NCBI RefSeq assembly: GCF_030864355.1
Contig: NC_083394.1
Coordinates: forward strand, 124,001-188,000
Source: Cutaneotrichosporon cavernicola
Lineage: Eukaryota; Basidiomycota; Tremellomycetes; Trichosporonales; Trichosporonaceae
Direction: 5' to 3'
DNA length: 64,000 nt
Below, piece by piece: positions 1 to 11,161 of the stretch (positions are counted from its first letter, which is position 1; the number at the start of each line of letters is the position of its first letter). The notes under the pieces are model-generated. The model ran no database searches and had not been told where the DNA came from. It saw only the letters and a program-made list of their open reading frames with translations. A program made the position numbers and the translations under genes.

Positions 1-335
1 CCGGCCTCTTCATCGCTACCGGTGGCGGCAACTCGAACGTCCCCCTCATCCTCTCATGGCAGGCCGTCTCCATCCGTGCTCAGTCCAAGCGCGCTTTCTG
101 CTCGGCCCTTACTGTTGCTTTCGGCGGTATTGGCGGTATCCTCGGCTCGACTCTCTTCTTCCAGAGGGAGGCTAAGCAGAGCTACCCCACTGGTGTCTTC
201 ACCATCATGGGCCTCAACGCTGCCACCGCGCTTGGCGCGCTCGCCATGATGGCTTGGATGACCATGAAGAACAAGAAGGCCAAGCGTGGCGAAGGCCTCA
301 TTGAGGATGCCGAGGGCTTCTTCTACCAGATCTAA
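1..335 (+). CDS. MFS transporter, C-terminal end (partial)
   Basis: Open at the left edge and ending in TAA at 333-335, this is the last ~109 residues of a polytopic membrane protein, read in frame from base 4. The piece GLFIATGGGNSN..LSWQ, followed by two hydrophobic stretches (around FGGIGGILGSTLFF and NAATALGALAMMAWM) and a short charged cytoplasmic tail (KNKKAKRGEGLIEDAEG), resembles the last three membrane segments of fungal anion:cation symporters (allantoate/Dal5-type MFS). Substrate cannot be told from the tail. No intron in this part. Family assignment is by recognition of the tail pattern only; another MFS branch is possible. Confidence 0.75.
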   Translation, partial: GLFIATGGGNSNVPLILSWQAVSIRAQSKRAFCSALTVAFGGIGGILGSTLFFQREAKQSYPTGVFTIMGLNAATALGALAMMAWMTMKNKKAKRGEGLIEDAEGFFYQI

Positions 336-916
336 GCGGGGAGTGTAAGCACGGCTGTGCGGGGTGGGGTTTTGGGATGTTGTAAGCATGGGAAGGACAA
401 TGCGGATGGGTTATAGCGGTATAGTGAGATTTGGTATAAAGGTTGTTCGCATGCAACACAAGTGGATTGCACCGCAGTCACAACAGTCTGTGCATCGTGG
501 AGTGTGCAGAAGTGCAAAGGCTCAAGGTACACATCTGACTCAAACTGCGGTAAAGAGCTACAGGACTTGACAGCTGGCACACCTTGCTAACCAACCACTT
601 TAATTAAACTTAACTGGTACTTGACTAGGCGTTGAGATTCTGCACTGTAGAGGAGTCGATGACGACCAACGATCGTCCCGGCCATGAACCCATGACAACC
701 CATGCTGACATCGTTCCGTGAAGACATCCTTCCTAAGAACGCAACCTTCCCATGTAGAGGTTATAACGCATGATGGGTCCAATATTCAGCATTTAGAACA
801 GATGACGTTGGCCGGAACGATCGGGCCGGTTCCGCGGTTACCGTCGGCCTACATCATTCCACTCCCCTTCATCTAATGTATCCATTTCATCATCTCTTTC
901 ACACATCTCAATCAAC
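336..916. other. Intergenic, no gene seen
   Basis: Holds the 3' end of the MFS gene and the upstream region of the VOC gene. A pyrimidine-rich stretch (about 850-905) just before the ATG at 917 looks like a promoter/leader. No convincing coding frame. Confidence 0.5.
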
Positions 917-1461
917 ATGGCCCCAATAGGTCTGCAGCACGTCAACCTCTCCGTGGCAGCCGGCACGCTCCATCTGGCCCAGGAGTTCTACGGCACGGTC
1001 CTTGGCCTTGCCAACGACACAGTCCCTCACCTCCAGAAAGACGTGTTGCTCTGGTACATCCCACAACGGCTTCGCTAACCCAGGTTCCGCCTCGGTGCTG
1101 GCCCCCAGCAGATCCACATCTCATTCGAACGCAACCCCCTTCCCTCGGTACACAAGAGCAGCCGGCATCCCTGCTTTGCCCTTCCAACCGGACAAGCGCT
1201 GCTCGACCTCCAGCGACGGATCTATGAGCACCACGCGGCGGGTGGCGAGGCGGCTGCTCTCGAGTGCGATAAGCCTGGAACAGCTAACTCGGGGTCCAAG
1301 GTTAGCCTTACAGGGAGGAAGGGGGGAAGGGGAGGGGGAAGGAGGACGGAGGAAGGAATGAGGAGGGACGAGGCTGACACCAGGGAGTCGAGTATCCGGA
1401 CCGCTTCTTTGCACGGGATTATGCGGGCAACCGCTTGGAATTTGCCGTTCACTCGATGTAG
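917..1461 (+). CDS. VOC (glyoxalase/bleomycin-resistance) family protein
   Basis: Three exons (917-1053, 1084-1300, 1384-1461) give a 143-aa single-domain protein. The start GLQHVNLSV, FYGTVLGL, then FRLGAGPQQIHISF and the end FFARDYAGNRLEFAV are the beta-alpha-beta-beta-beta pattern of vicinal oxygen chelate proteins: metal-ligand His near the N-terminus (QHVNL), second His in QIHISF, terminal Glu in NRLEFAV. Intron 1 is only 30 nt and ends GCTAACCCAG; both joins restore the frame. The substrate is unknown: the fold serves glyoxalase I, dioxygenases and resistance proteins. The isolated small size suggests a stand-alone VOC protein acting as a homodimer (family knowledge). Confidence 0.75.
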
Positions 1462-2644
1462 GATTCCCATGTATGTCTCGTTTCCTGTCGACTATTGTCA
1501 AGTCTATCTGGCATCAGCCGTGGCGGACAAAAAGGCTCCGCCCTGTCGTAGTCACGGTCGAAGCGCAGGTCTGTCGTGACGCCAACCTTACTGGTTTGCG
1601 GGCCGCTACGGTCCGCCGTGCAGGGTGAGTGGATAGAATGCCCTTAGTAAGCACAGATGGCATCTGTGAGAAGTACGGCAGGCCCTCTGTCGAACCCCCC
1701 TTATACCAGGATGAGGTGAGAGGGAGATCTGCCGCTCTACGGCGATCCATCCCAAAGTCAGTCGCGAAAGGCAAGTATACTATTCCCAAGCTCAAGTCCT
1801 CGGTTATCATCATCACCATCACTTAGACAACGACGCCCTCGAGAGCCTGCGTGAGCTCGGTCAATCGGTCGGCAGGACGGCTCGGTCGGCTCGCTCATTC
1901 CGGGTGGGCAATTCCTGATGTTCTCAGATTGCCCACTGCAGGGCAGCGCCACTGCCCACCCCAGGCACCAGCCCACTGGGACTGCAAGAGGAAGTACTGC
2001 AAACACGTTGCGTCCACCTTGTTGAGAGCGCACAGATGCGTACTATAGTCGCGCTCGAGGTGCGCGGATCTTCGCGTCGGTAATCATATTTGAGCTACAA
2101 CATAGAGGTGGATGGAAATACGCTCACCCACGCCCTCGAGGTAGAGCATGGCACTGTGGTGAGGTCTGCGGTACTCGGTTACAGTTCTCAGTGATATTGC
2201 CATCATGCCATGTTGGGACTTGGTATTTACAAGGCTATATGCATCCAAGTCGACTTAACAGGTCCGTTGTCTGAGCCCACATGCACTCGCGACGTCCGTC
2301 CGTTGTCGGAGACTCGTCCGGTGGTGTCGGGGCCAGAGTTGGTGGCTACCTCACCGGGGTTATTAGAGTCACAGTCCGCAACATTCGGTGAACAGCGAAA
2401 GAGATGAGCTGTGTCATCGCCTGCTTATGTGTGGGAGGATGAGACATCCGGGCGAGCCGCGAACCGGCTCGGATGAAGCCGACGTACCCCGCGGGGCCTG
2501 AACTCCACCCAGTGGCAACGCGCATATGCCACACTTGTTCCCCATGTCCATGTAGCACTGCGGCATCTTGGATGAGCCGGTACGCAATATAACCTCAATA
2601 TATATCGACACGTTCTGATTTGTCACTTCACCCACCACAATACC
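1462..2644. other. Intergenic with scattered coding-like scraps
   Basis: No intact gene could be built. Short stretches look protein-like in one frame (for example near 1830-1900, and 2085-2160, reading NIEVDGNTLTHALEVEHG) but each is broken by stops with no usable splice joins. They may be remains of a decayed gene next to the VOC gene. The last ~60 bases are the leader of the aldolase gene. Confidence 0.3.
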
Positions 2645-3643
2645 ATGCAGGCACCAGAGTTCAAGCAGTCCGAGGAGGGTCTCGCCCAGAAGGGCTTCGA
2701 CCGCGTCTGGCGTGGTAACAAGGCCGGTACCATCAAGGCCACCACGTACCCCGACTTTTACTACAAGACGGACGAGGAGAGCCTGCTCCAGAAGCGCGAG
2801 TGGGTCAAGGAGCACCTGGCCTTGTGCTTCCGCCTCTGGGGTCGGGCTGGATACAACGTCGGCGTGGCTGGGCACATTACCGTCCGCGACCCCATCCTCC
2901 GCGACGTGAGTACTGGAGCCGGGTACGGTGCATGCTGACCCACAGCACTACTGGATGAACCCCTTCGGACTCCACTTCAGCTTGATCACCAAGAGCTCGT
3001 GAGTGCTACCGCGGCATGATGAGGTGCTGCACTCAGCAGATCCGTCCTTCCCATGTTACGGAGCGCTAACCCCAGGCTCTGCCTCGTCACCCCCGACGGC
3101 TACGTGCACCCCGAGATCGGTGCCCAGCTGCCCATCAACATGGCCGGCTTCCACATCCACAGCGCGATCCACCGTGGTCGCCCTGAAGTCGAGGCTGCAG
3201 GCCACTGCCACAGCTCGAACGGTAAGGCGTGGTCCGTCTTCGGCCGCCCCATCGACATCACGACGCAAGACAGCTGTCTCTTCTACGACAACTTGAGCGT
3301 ATACAAGTCGTTTGGTGGCATTGTACTCGCCGACGAGGAGGGTAACAACATTGCACGCGCGATCGGGCCCAAGAACATGACGATTATCCTCCAGAACCAC
3401 GGACTGCTCACCCTCGGCGAGACGGTCGATGAGATGTGCTCGTACTTTATGGCTCTTGACAGCGCGTGCGGTATCCAGCTCCAGATTGAGGCTGCGTCCG
3501 CTTCGGGCATCCAGAAACAGATCATCGACGACAACAGCGCCAAGTTTACCGCCTCCGCCATCCAGAACGGCGAGGCCATGTACTTTGCCCTCCAGAGCGA
3601 GATTGGGCTCATGCGTGCTCTTCACCCCGACGCGCTCGAGTAG
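2645..3643 (+). CDS. Class II aldolase/adducin domain protein
   Basis: Three exons (2645-2905, 2946-2998, 3076-3643), 293 aa. The order of motifs is that of the class II aldolase/adducin fold: AGHITVRDP, HYWMNPFGLHFS, LVTPDGYVHPE, then the metal-binding histidines in FHIHSAIHRGRP and GHCHS, and the late QNHGLLTLG. In fungi this family includes many uncharacterised enzymes and L-fuculose/ribulose-phosphate aldolase relatives that use Zn2+. The N-terminal 50 residues are extra to the domain and hydrophilic. No targeting signal is visible, so cytosolic by inference. Introns of 40 and 77 nt both end in a CTGAC/CTAAC branch site followed closely by CAG. The exact substrate cannot be deduced. Confidence 0.88.
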
Positions 3644-5159
3644 AAGGCTGCTTCTCGGCTATGCGGGGTCGGGTGACGGGTAGCGCGTGACAGGACGAGA
3701 CCGAGGCAGGTGTTGTGCGAAGTCTAGTTGTGGCAAATCTTGTATGCAGTGTGAGGTAGTGCAGTTCATCGGGAGTGGCTTGGAGGCCTGGAGAGTCTAC
3801 AGGTCGACTGATGTCGGACCACCTGCGGGTAGTTGTTGCAAGAGTCATAGGCAGACGCCAGACCCCGGCAACTGTACCAGCTTCTCTCACCGGCAAACGG
3901 TGTACGGATCTCTCACGCTTGCGGCAACAGCTCTGCCAGACCAACAATTGTTGGCACTCGACGTTGAAGAAGCATATTCGATATTTGCTCGATATCGAGG
4001 CGGTCCAACCAGCTATCACAGAGACCAAGTGAGCGTCAGCCCAATGCTACACCTGTTGAAGAACAACATTGTTCACCCTGCTTCATCCCGGGAATGTTCT
4101 CGTCAGTCACAGAGGTGGTACTGTACATAGCACAGTCGTGAACTGGGAAAGGATGCGTTCCCACATTCCATAACGATCCTTGAGCTCTGGAGTGTTGATG
4201 CGAGACATGTTAGGCTTCCGGATCTCGGAACAGCCAAGGGAATGACGCATCGCACACTTGGCATCAGAGGGTCGAGGGTCGTTCTCGACAAGTTGTGCCA
4301 CCGGAAGTCTGAGCCAGCGCTGTGGCCACCATTGCCCTCTCCGCCACAACCGTGGACGCAGTCTATGCCTCCTGGTACACCACTCTGGGCTTCACCTCTC
4401 AACTCCACCCCGATGCCGTGTATCGAGGCGTAATCTATACCACTGCGGCATGCAACATGGATATTGCGGAATATTCTTGTAATCGTTTCATTTGGACTTC
4501 TGATATCCAACAGGCGCCGTGTGCCGTTGCAGGCCATGGGGCTCGCTGGGAAGTGTTGGATAGCCTCGAAGAGGTTCGATAGCCTTTGCATATTCAGCGT
4601 GGATCGTAATAACAGAAATGGCTTTACTCGTAGTCACCATATTCTGCCCCTGTTGTAATGATGAAGGGTATACAGAATATGGTGACTACGAGTAAAGACA
4701 GGCGGATCAACGGCATCATTTGACAAGGTCTGCTAACTGCAGAAACACCGGGTTGACGATTGCGTACCTCCACGACCCTCGTTCGACAGTGTGGCCTAAC
4801 GGAGCAAGCACCTATAACTGCAACTATGACGGCCGTTCTGGACAGTTCGAAACTTTGACCACCTTCGTATTACCTGAGAACCTCCCATTCAATTTCCTGT
4901 CGGTGTTGGGGCATCGATTGCTAACGGCCAACCGCTGGCCGCTAGGTGGGATGCGAACGCGTGCCCGTGTGGATACCCAGCTATCTTGCAGTTGTTGGTA
5001 CTCGGCGACGCCCTGCTTATCGTTGCTTGCCAGATTCGAGCAAATGATGTTTCGAGGTGGGATTATGAACAGGATCTTTCACAACTAGACGCCAGCCATT
5101 CCCCTGCAGGCGTACCGCGGGGACTAGGGCACCAACTCCACCTCATTGTTAACTCATAT
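3644..5159. other. Intergenic/degraded region, possible gene relic
   Basis: No complete gene. Two stretches have coding-like composition on the + strand: about 4322-4500 (SWYTTLGFTSQLHPDAVYRG) and about 4720-5087 (GLTIAYLHDPRSTVWPNG, then a long frame to a stop at 5086-5088). They are separated by a perfect 25-bp inverted repeat and by stops. I read this as a decayed gene, possibly of a secreted protein, but the family is not recognised and this may be chance. Confidence 0.25.
4622..4697. repeat. Perfect 25-bp inverted repeat (hairpin), 26-nt loop
   Basis: Arm 4622-4646 is the exact reverse complement of arm 4673-4697; the spacer is 4647-4672. It lies between two fragments of a possible decayed gene. 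It could be a hairpin transcript, a small palindromic insertion or the ends of a miniature element. No flanking target duplication was obvious. Confidence 0.85.
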
Positions 5160-5260
5160 GAGGCGCTAGCACAGCGGTAGTTGCGAAGGATTGCAACGAG
5201 TTTCCGATTGGATTCCACGAACATATCCTTAGGTCCCCGGTTCGATCCCGGGGCGTCTCT
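5160..5260 (+). tRNA. tRNA-Cys(GCA) with a 28-nt intron
   Basis: Acceptor strand GAGGCGC (5160-5166) pairs with GCGTCTC (5253-5259), with one G-U. The D arm is GCAC...TTGC with the usual GGTAG in its loop. The anticodon stem AAGGA (5186-5190)/TCCTT (5226-5230) flanks loop TTGCAA, so the anticodon is GCA (5193-5195). An intron of 28 nt (5197-5224) sits one base 3' of the anticodon, the standard eukaryotic position. The T arm CCCGG-TTCGATC-CCGGG (5236-5252) is perfect, and the discriminator is T5260. A T6 run follows as Pol III terminator. The body resembles yeast tRNA-Cys. The 13-22 pair of the D stem is mismatched. Confidence 0.88.
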
Positions 5261-5263
5261 GTC

Positions 5264-5269
5264 TTTTTT
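5264..5269 (+). terminator. RNA polymerase III terminator of tRNA-Cys
   Basis: Six T residues begin three bases after the tRNA 3' end, as expected for Pol III termination. Confidence 0.8.
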
Positions 5270-5474
5270 CTTTCTGCCCCTATCATCTTGGCGGAAAGGG
5301 ACGTTGAGTGACCGGGGGGTCGGTTAATCCGGCAATCAGCGGCTACTTGACCCGGGTTGGCCGATCATCAACACTTCCGATAGGCATCAGTCATTTCACC
5401 CGATGCCAAAACTGACCGCATCGCTGCTTGCTGCTCTTCACTCCTCATCCCCTATCGTCCATCCGCTCAGTACA

Positions 5475-6190
5475 ATGATAATCATCCTCGTCCACGGCCT
5501 CTGGAGCGCCGCCGCGCACTGGCGCGGTGTCATCGAGTCGCTCAAATCGCTTGGCGTGACCGACGTCGTGACCGTCGAGCTGCCCCTTGAGAGCGTAAAT
5601 GGCGATGCTCAAGTCGTGCGCGAGGCAATCAGGAAGGCTGGTGGCAACGTTGTCCTCGCGGGACAGGGGTACGCCGGAATGGTCATCACTGAGGCTGGAA
5701 CCGAGGACGCCGTCAAGGGTGAGTCGTAAGCCAGCGACTTCTAACCTCAGGCCTGGTGTACATCTGCGCACTCGTCCCCAACTCCGGCGAGTCCTCCACT
5801 ACCGTCCTGGCGTCCCACCCATCCGACCTCGCTCCAGACCTCGAGGTAGTCGACGGCAAACTCCGCATCAAAGACGACAAGTTCAAGGACGACTACTGCC
5901 ACGACCTGTCTGACGAGGCGGTCCAGTGGCTCCGCGAAACAGGCCGTAACCCCTCGCCAAGCGTCATGGGTGAGGCGGTCACGAATGCCGCGTGGAAGGA
6001 TAAACAGAGCTTCTACATCGTCGCTGAAGGGGACAAGTGCGTGACACACGCCAACCAGGACAGAATGGCCGACGCTATTGGGGCGGTCAGGATTGCCAGC
6101 GTCGATGGCGCAAGTCACGCCATGGCCGTCTCGCACCCGGGAGAGGTGGGGCTGTTCGTAGCTGGTGCGGCGAGGGTTTGCGGCGCGTAG
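5475..6190 (+). CDS. Alpha/beta-hydrolase-fold protein lacking the nucleophile Ser
   Basis: Two exons (5475-5718, 5751-6190) split by a 32-nt intron; 227 aa from the chosen ATG. An in-frame ATG at 5403 would add 24 residues, but the family normally begins directly with the first strand, here MIIILVHGLWSAAAHW, so 5475 is preferred. It resembles the short cytosolic esterase/hydroxynitrile-lyase-like branch: oxyanion motif LVHGLW, then LAGQGYAGMVI at the nucleophile elbow, SFYIVAEGDKCV near the acid, and DGASHAMAVSHP with the catalytic His. Where active members have G-x-S-x-G, this protein has GQGYAG, so the nucleophilic serine is Gly. It may be a non-hydrolytic homologue or bind a ligand. Confidence 0.8.
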
Positions 6191-6532
6191 TGAGTAGAGC
6201 AGACATGTAGACATGATAGCATTTGCATAGTTGGTTGGCGTTTGCGAGGTGGCCGATAAGGCGGGGTGATGGCGCTAGGCAATAACTGCTGTGCTCGAGC
6301 CATAAGACTCACGAGGTGAAGCAGTGAAGAGGGCGCACCGCGTGAGCGCTCCCCGTCGTCCCGTTTCCATGACGTTGACTCGGTAAATCCTGTTCCCATC
6401 ACTCCAAGACACGGACACATCCGAGGAACAGATTGCCGACTACAAGACACCGCATGTCCCCGCACATGATGCCCATATAATCTGCCATCTCCCATCTCCC
6501 ACCTCCCACTCCTCCCACGCTCACCATCCACC

Positions 6533-7790
6533 ATGCCAGAGACGAAAGCCCCCTTCCGTGCCGAGCACGTCGGCTCCCTCCTCCGTCCAAAGGAGCTCCT
6601 CGCCGACCGCGCAGCCTTTGACGCTGGCAAGCTATCCATGGAATCACTGGACGCCGCCGCCGACAAGGCCATCGACAAGGCCATCGCCATGCAGGCCGAC
6701 CTAGGCTTCCACGCCCTCACGGACGGCGAGTATCGCCGCGGCATGTTCTGGGGCGAGTTCTTCCAAACCCTCAACGGCATGGAGGTGACCACTTTCCCCA
6801 ACACCACTAACTTTAGGAACGCGACAACATTCCCGTCTCAAAGTTCCGCGACTACGTTCCCGACGTCATGGTGTTCCACGAGAATGGGGGGTGGGGCCGC
6901 TCATGTGTGTGTACTGGCCGTATCTCTCATTCCGGCACATCGAGCTTGTTGAAGGAATGGACATATACCCGCGACCACGCCAACAAGCTTGGCCGTGAGG
7001 CAAAGCTCACCATGATCTCGCCGGTTTGGTACCACCTCCGATACAAGGAGGGCGAGGCGTACCCGTCGAATGCGTACAGTAGTGACAAGGAGTACTTTGC
7101 CGATATTGCCGCGGCGTTTCGCGCCGAGCTCGACATTCTCTACGATGCTGGTGTGCGCAACGTCCAGATCGACGACCCGAACCTTGCCTGTGAGTCGATG
7201 ACATACATACTTTGCTCACACCAGATTTCTGTTCCCAAGTCATGATTGACGGGTGGGCCGCTGACCCCGCCAACAAATACACCCTCGACGAGCTCTTCGA
7301 AACCTACATCGCCGCCTACAACGATTGCCTCCGCGACCATAAAGACAAGATACACTTTGGCCTCCACCTGTGTCGAGGCAACTTTAAGAACTCGCGCCAC
7401 TTTGCTGAGGGAAGCTACGACCGGATCGCCGCCAAGCTCTTCAACCAAGTCAATGTCCACACCTATTACCTGGAATACGACACGGAGCGTTCTGGTGGGT
7501 TTGAATGTCTCGCCCACTTGCCGGCGGACAAGCGCGTCGTGCTCGGCATCATCACGTCCAAATTTGCCGAGCTGGAGAACAAGGCCGACATGGAGGCGCG
7601 GGTACGCCAGGCCGCCAAGTTTATGGCCCGCGGCGGAAGCGAGGACGAGGCCATGACACGTATCAGCGTGTCCCCACAGTGTGGGTTTGCGTCGAATGAG
7701 GAGGGTAACGCCATCTCGTGGGATGGCATGGTTGGCAAACTCGGCCTTGTGCGCGAGATCGCAAACGAGATGTGGCCCGGCGAACCCTAA
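6533..7790 (+). CDS. MetE-like (cobalamin-independent methionine synthase C-terminal domain) methyltransferase
   Basis: Three exons (6533-6784, 6817-7189, 7225-7790), 396 aa. It begins with the hallmark AEHVGSLLRP and has LTDGEYRRGMFW, DVMVFHENGGW, VRNVQIDDPNLA, the zinc-ligand pair HLCRGN, and the late cysteine in SVSPQCGFAS. These are the features of the UROD/MetE-like TIM-barrel family related to 5-methyltetrahydropteroyltriglutamate-homocysteine methyltransferase. At ~400 aa it is half the length of full MetE, lacking the N-terminal barrel, so it is the short form found in many fungi and bacteria (YxjG/YxjH-like). The methyl acceptor is probably a thiol such as homocysteine, but folate as donor is not shown by the sequence. 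Introns of 32 and 35 nt. Confidence 0.88.
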
Positions 7791-8284
7791 GTCAAGTATA
7801 GTATGCAGAGTGTAAGGAAACGTCTCGCATCAGCGTCGTCGGACGCACACCAAGGACTAGTCGTTAGGCATGTTTGAGCCCACACAGAGTTTAGGCTGCA
7901 AGATGAAACGCAGAAACGCAGAAACGCACATCCGTCGGCCGAAGCAAGCTCAGTCGCAATGGCACCCAGGCACCTGGTGCCGTGACCGTCCAGACGCGCC
8001 TGGTGTTTCTTCCATCTCTGTTGGCGCAAGCTTAACTGGCTTTGCATTTGTCTCTTGTCTCTTGTCTCTTGTCTCTTGTCTCTTGTCCCAGTCTCATTCC
8101 AGAGAAACTGTCCATGGCAGTGCTTCGATCCTACGCGATGGAATTAGCTCAAGCTCAAGCTCGCCAAGTCCGTGTGCGCGTCCGGCAGGCACATCACGAC
8201 AGACAAACAGCGCCGCGAGCATGTCATTCGTCTCAGCATATAAGACGTCCTCACTGATCCTTACCAACAGCACCCACACTCATT
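7791..8284. promoter_or_regulatory. Intergenic region upstream of the aspartic protease
   Basis: No gene seen. It contains five perfect TCTCTTG heptamers (8051-8085) about 200 bp before the protease ATG, and a TATATAAG-like sequence TATAAG near 8239, about 45 bp before the ATG, which could be its TATA element. Confidence 0.45.
8051..8085. repeat. (TCTCTTG)5 tandem repeat
   Basis: Five exact 7-bp copies, pyrimidine-only apart from the G. Located in the presumed promoter of the secreted protease gene. Confidence 0.9.
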
Positions 8285-9563
8285 ATGAAACTCGTCCTAC
8301 TCTCGCTCCTCGCAGTCGCCCACGCCGCCCCCACCAAGCGCCAGGAGGACGGAGATGACGACGGCGTCATCTCCCTCGACCTGACCTTCAACCCTCCCCC
8401 GATGGTCGACGGCGTCCCCGAGATCATCCACAAAGCCGCCAACGTCCCCCACGATGTCCCGTACGTCCCATCCCCTCTCTCCTAACTCCAGGTTGACAGA
8501 CTGGGCCCGCGAGCTCCTGTACTCGACTCAAATCCAGGTCGGTACGCCTCCCCAAACCGTAACGGTACATGTCGACACGGGATCCGGCGACCTGTCCATC
8601 TGGAACGGCGATAACTGTACCATGCCCGAATGCACCGATCCCGCCAACCAGCCACAATACCACCCGGGCAACTCGAGCACCTTCAAGCTCGTCAAAGCCA
8701 CCGCCGAGCCGGTCCTCCGATATGGTATCGGAGAAAGCGGCGGCGAATGGGCCCAAGACCGGGTCAGTCTCGGTGGCTTTACACAGGAACACCAAAACTT
8801 CCGTATGTCTCCGTCCGAAAGTAAGGCTTATAACAGTCGCGCAATCCTATGGCTCGACGGGTTACGGAGGCAAGAACGTGACTGGACTTCTTGGGATGAG
8901 CTTTCCCAGTCTCACTGTAGGCAAGGAAATCAAGACCAACTGGCTCGCCAACGCTATTGTTCGATTCAAGAAACCCATGTTTTCATTCTACCTCCAACAC
9001 ACGAATACTCTCGCCAACGGAACCATCCCCGCCACAACTCCCGGAGGCGTTCTCACCCTCGGCGGCGTGAACAAGAAATACTACAAGGGCCGGATCCAGT
9101 ATTCCAACGTCGAGAAACCGTTAGGATTCTGGAAGATCTCCATGGACGCAGTCAAGTTCAACGGCAAGGCCATCACCAACGGCACGGCAGACGCCGTCAT
9201 TGACACGGGCACGTCGCTCGTCCTTGGTCCGGCCGATATTGTCGATGCGACAATGGCCGGTATTCCTGGAGCGGACAAGTACCAGGGCATGTGGCGGGTG
9301 CCGTGCAACACCACGGCGACATACTCGCTCACATTTAGCGGCAAGGAGTGGGTCGTACCCCCCCGCGACTTTTTGTATACCGCTTCGCGCGCAGACCCGA
9401 GCTTGTGCTACACGTCCATCGTGCCGGCCCAATAGTAAGTCATGCACCACAAGTCGCTGACACAAGCCCGTTCTGGTTGGTCGGCGACAGCTTCCTCAAG
9501 AACGTCTACACGGTCTTCCAGTGGAAGCCTGCGCGAGTCGGTTTTGCCGAGCTGCGCGTGTGA
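8285..9563 (+). CDS. Secreted pepsin-like aspartic protease
   Basis: Four exons (8285-8460, 8492-8802, 8837-9434, 9467-9563), 393 aa. Signal peptide MKLVLLSLLAVAHA is followed by an acidic propeptide with a KR site (TKRQEDGDDDG, about residue 18). The mature domain starts near YSTQIQVGTPPQTV; the first catalytic Asp is in VDTGSGD (about residue 87) and the second in VIDTGTSLV. The flap tyrosine is in LRYGIGESG. PFWLVGDSFLKNVYTVF is the conserved last strand, and a Cys pair (MWRVPC..SLCY) brackets the C-terminal lobe. Family A1; expected to be secreted and acid active. All three introns are 31-34 nt. No GPI signal at the C-terminus, so it is probably released. Confidence 0.94.
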
Positions 9564-9832
9564 TCGCCACCTTTACTGTAACAGCCTCCCTGGCGGAGAC
9601 GAAGAACCTTGAACACCTAGCCGTGCCGCGTGGCATTCTGTGCGATCGAGTCCTCGGTCGCGTACTTGCGTACCGTGCCCCATCCGTCACAAGCAGAGGG
9701 GGAGCGGGGCCAAGGAAGAGGTTGCCCTCTGACCGTTGAACGGCTTCTTGCTGCAGTACTGTCAGGGGTGTATCGCTATCATAGACGACATAGGTATACC
9801 CAACACACAAACACACGCACACACAAACACAA

Positions 9833-11161
9833 CTATAGCTTGGCGCCGACCTCAAGCGCGCCATACACCTTGCGCTCGAACGCATCGAGCTCGCGCCCAA
9901 AAGGCCGCCCATCCAACTCGAGCAGCTGTGTCCCGAAGAATGCCTGCTGTCAGTTCCACAGTGACTCTATCAAACACCCACGACAATACCCGTACTCGGG
10001 TCGATCCACTGCTGTGTCTTTGCCGCTCCGCCCCACGTCACGGATCCAGCCCGGCGTCCATTGGGCGAGTCGGCGGTATTGACACACATCGCGAGGGAGT
10101 GGGTAACCTCTTCCCCCGTACGCCAACCTGGCAGCGAGAATCCCAACTCGTGCAATGTCCGGCCGAGATCCGTACGACACGTCCCGCCCTTCGGAAGCGC
10201 GTCTTCGAACAGCAACGCGGCCGTCTCGGGGCGCACCACACCTTGTCGGCCCTGGTAACATGCGAGTAGGTGTTGCAGGAAGGCTGTATAGTCGCGCGCC
10301 GTGCCGATTAGCCCAGCCCCGCCGAACCGGAACTTGATGTCCATTGCATGCCAGACCGTCACGTCTCGCCAGCCGGGATCGGGAACGACCTTGCCACCCA
10401 CGCGGCCATGCATGCCCATCATGCGTCGCTTCGATCTGGGAGTGGGGTAGAATGTCATACTCCGACATTCGCCCGGGACGTGACTCCAGATGTGACGGCG
10501 GAAGTAGTCTTCCAACGTGAGGCCGCTGACGCGCTCAACAAGCAGACCAGCCCAGTCGATGCCGTGCCCATACTCGAAGGCGGTACCGGGTTCGAAGAGG
10601 AGCGGTCGGGTGATGCTGTCGAGCTTGGCACCCTTAGCGAGCCATGACCTGTGACCCGTCTGCGCGGCCCACTTGGCCAGCGGCGTCCCCTCGAGCGTAT
10701 ACGTACTCCCGCACGTGTGGGTGAGGAGATGGCGGAGTGTGAGGGGGAGTGTGCGTTTCTTGAACACTGGCTTGTCACCCTCATACCCTAGCAGAATGGG
10801 CTGCTTGGCGAGCTCGGGAAGAATAGTCTCGATCAACTGGCCGTCGTCGACATCCACCTTGCCCGCCTCCATGAGTTGCAGGCACGCCACGCTCGTCACC
10901 AGCTTGGTCATGCTCCACAGCTGCAACGCTTTGGTCAGCCATGACCAGATGTCACTCACTCGTATCCCAGTCGACCCGGCCCTTCTCCGGTTGCCCGAAC
11001 ACCCGGTCGCCGCGCACACCCTCATACAGCACCTCGGAGGAGGTTGCGACGATAGCGAACATGGCTGGATGCTCGCCCTTGGCAACCTCAGCCTTGAGCC
11101 ATGCGTCGAGCGCGCGCTTGCCCTCCTGCGTCAGGTGCGGGGGAGGCTTGGGCGCTGGCAT
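9833..11161 (-). CDS. Beta-lactamase-related serine hydrolase (class C/esterase type)
   Basis: Three exons (11161-10960, 10928-9982, 9943-9833), 419 aa. The SxxK motif SMTK, in LWSMTKLVTSVACLQ, supplies the acylated Ser and Lys; FEYGHGIDWAG is the YxN-like segment carrying the Tyr; HTCG and FRFGGAGLIGTARDY are also typical of the family, which includes fungal esterases and LovD-like transesterases. It ends AFFGTQLLELDG, as the family usually does. The start at 11161 (MPAPKPPP) is the first ATG; the bases before it are a GCCATC repeat. No signal peptide, so intracellular. The second intron uses a GTGGGT donor. Substrate not predictable. Confidence 0.88.
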
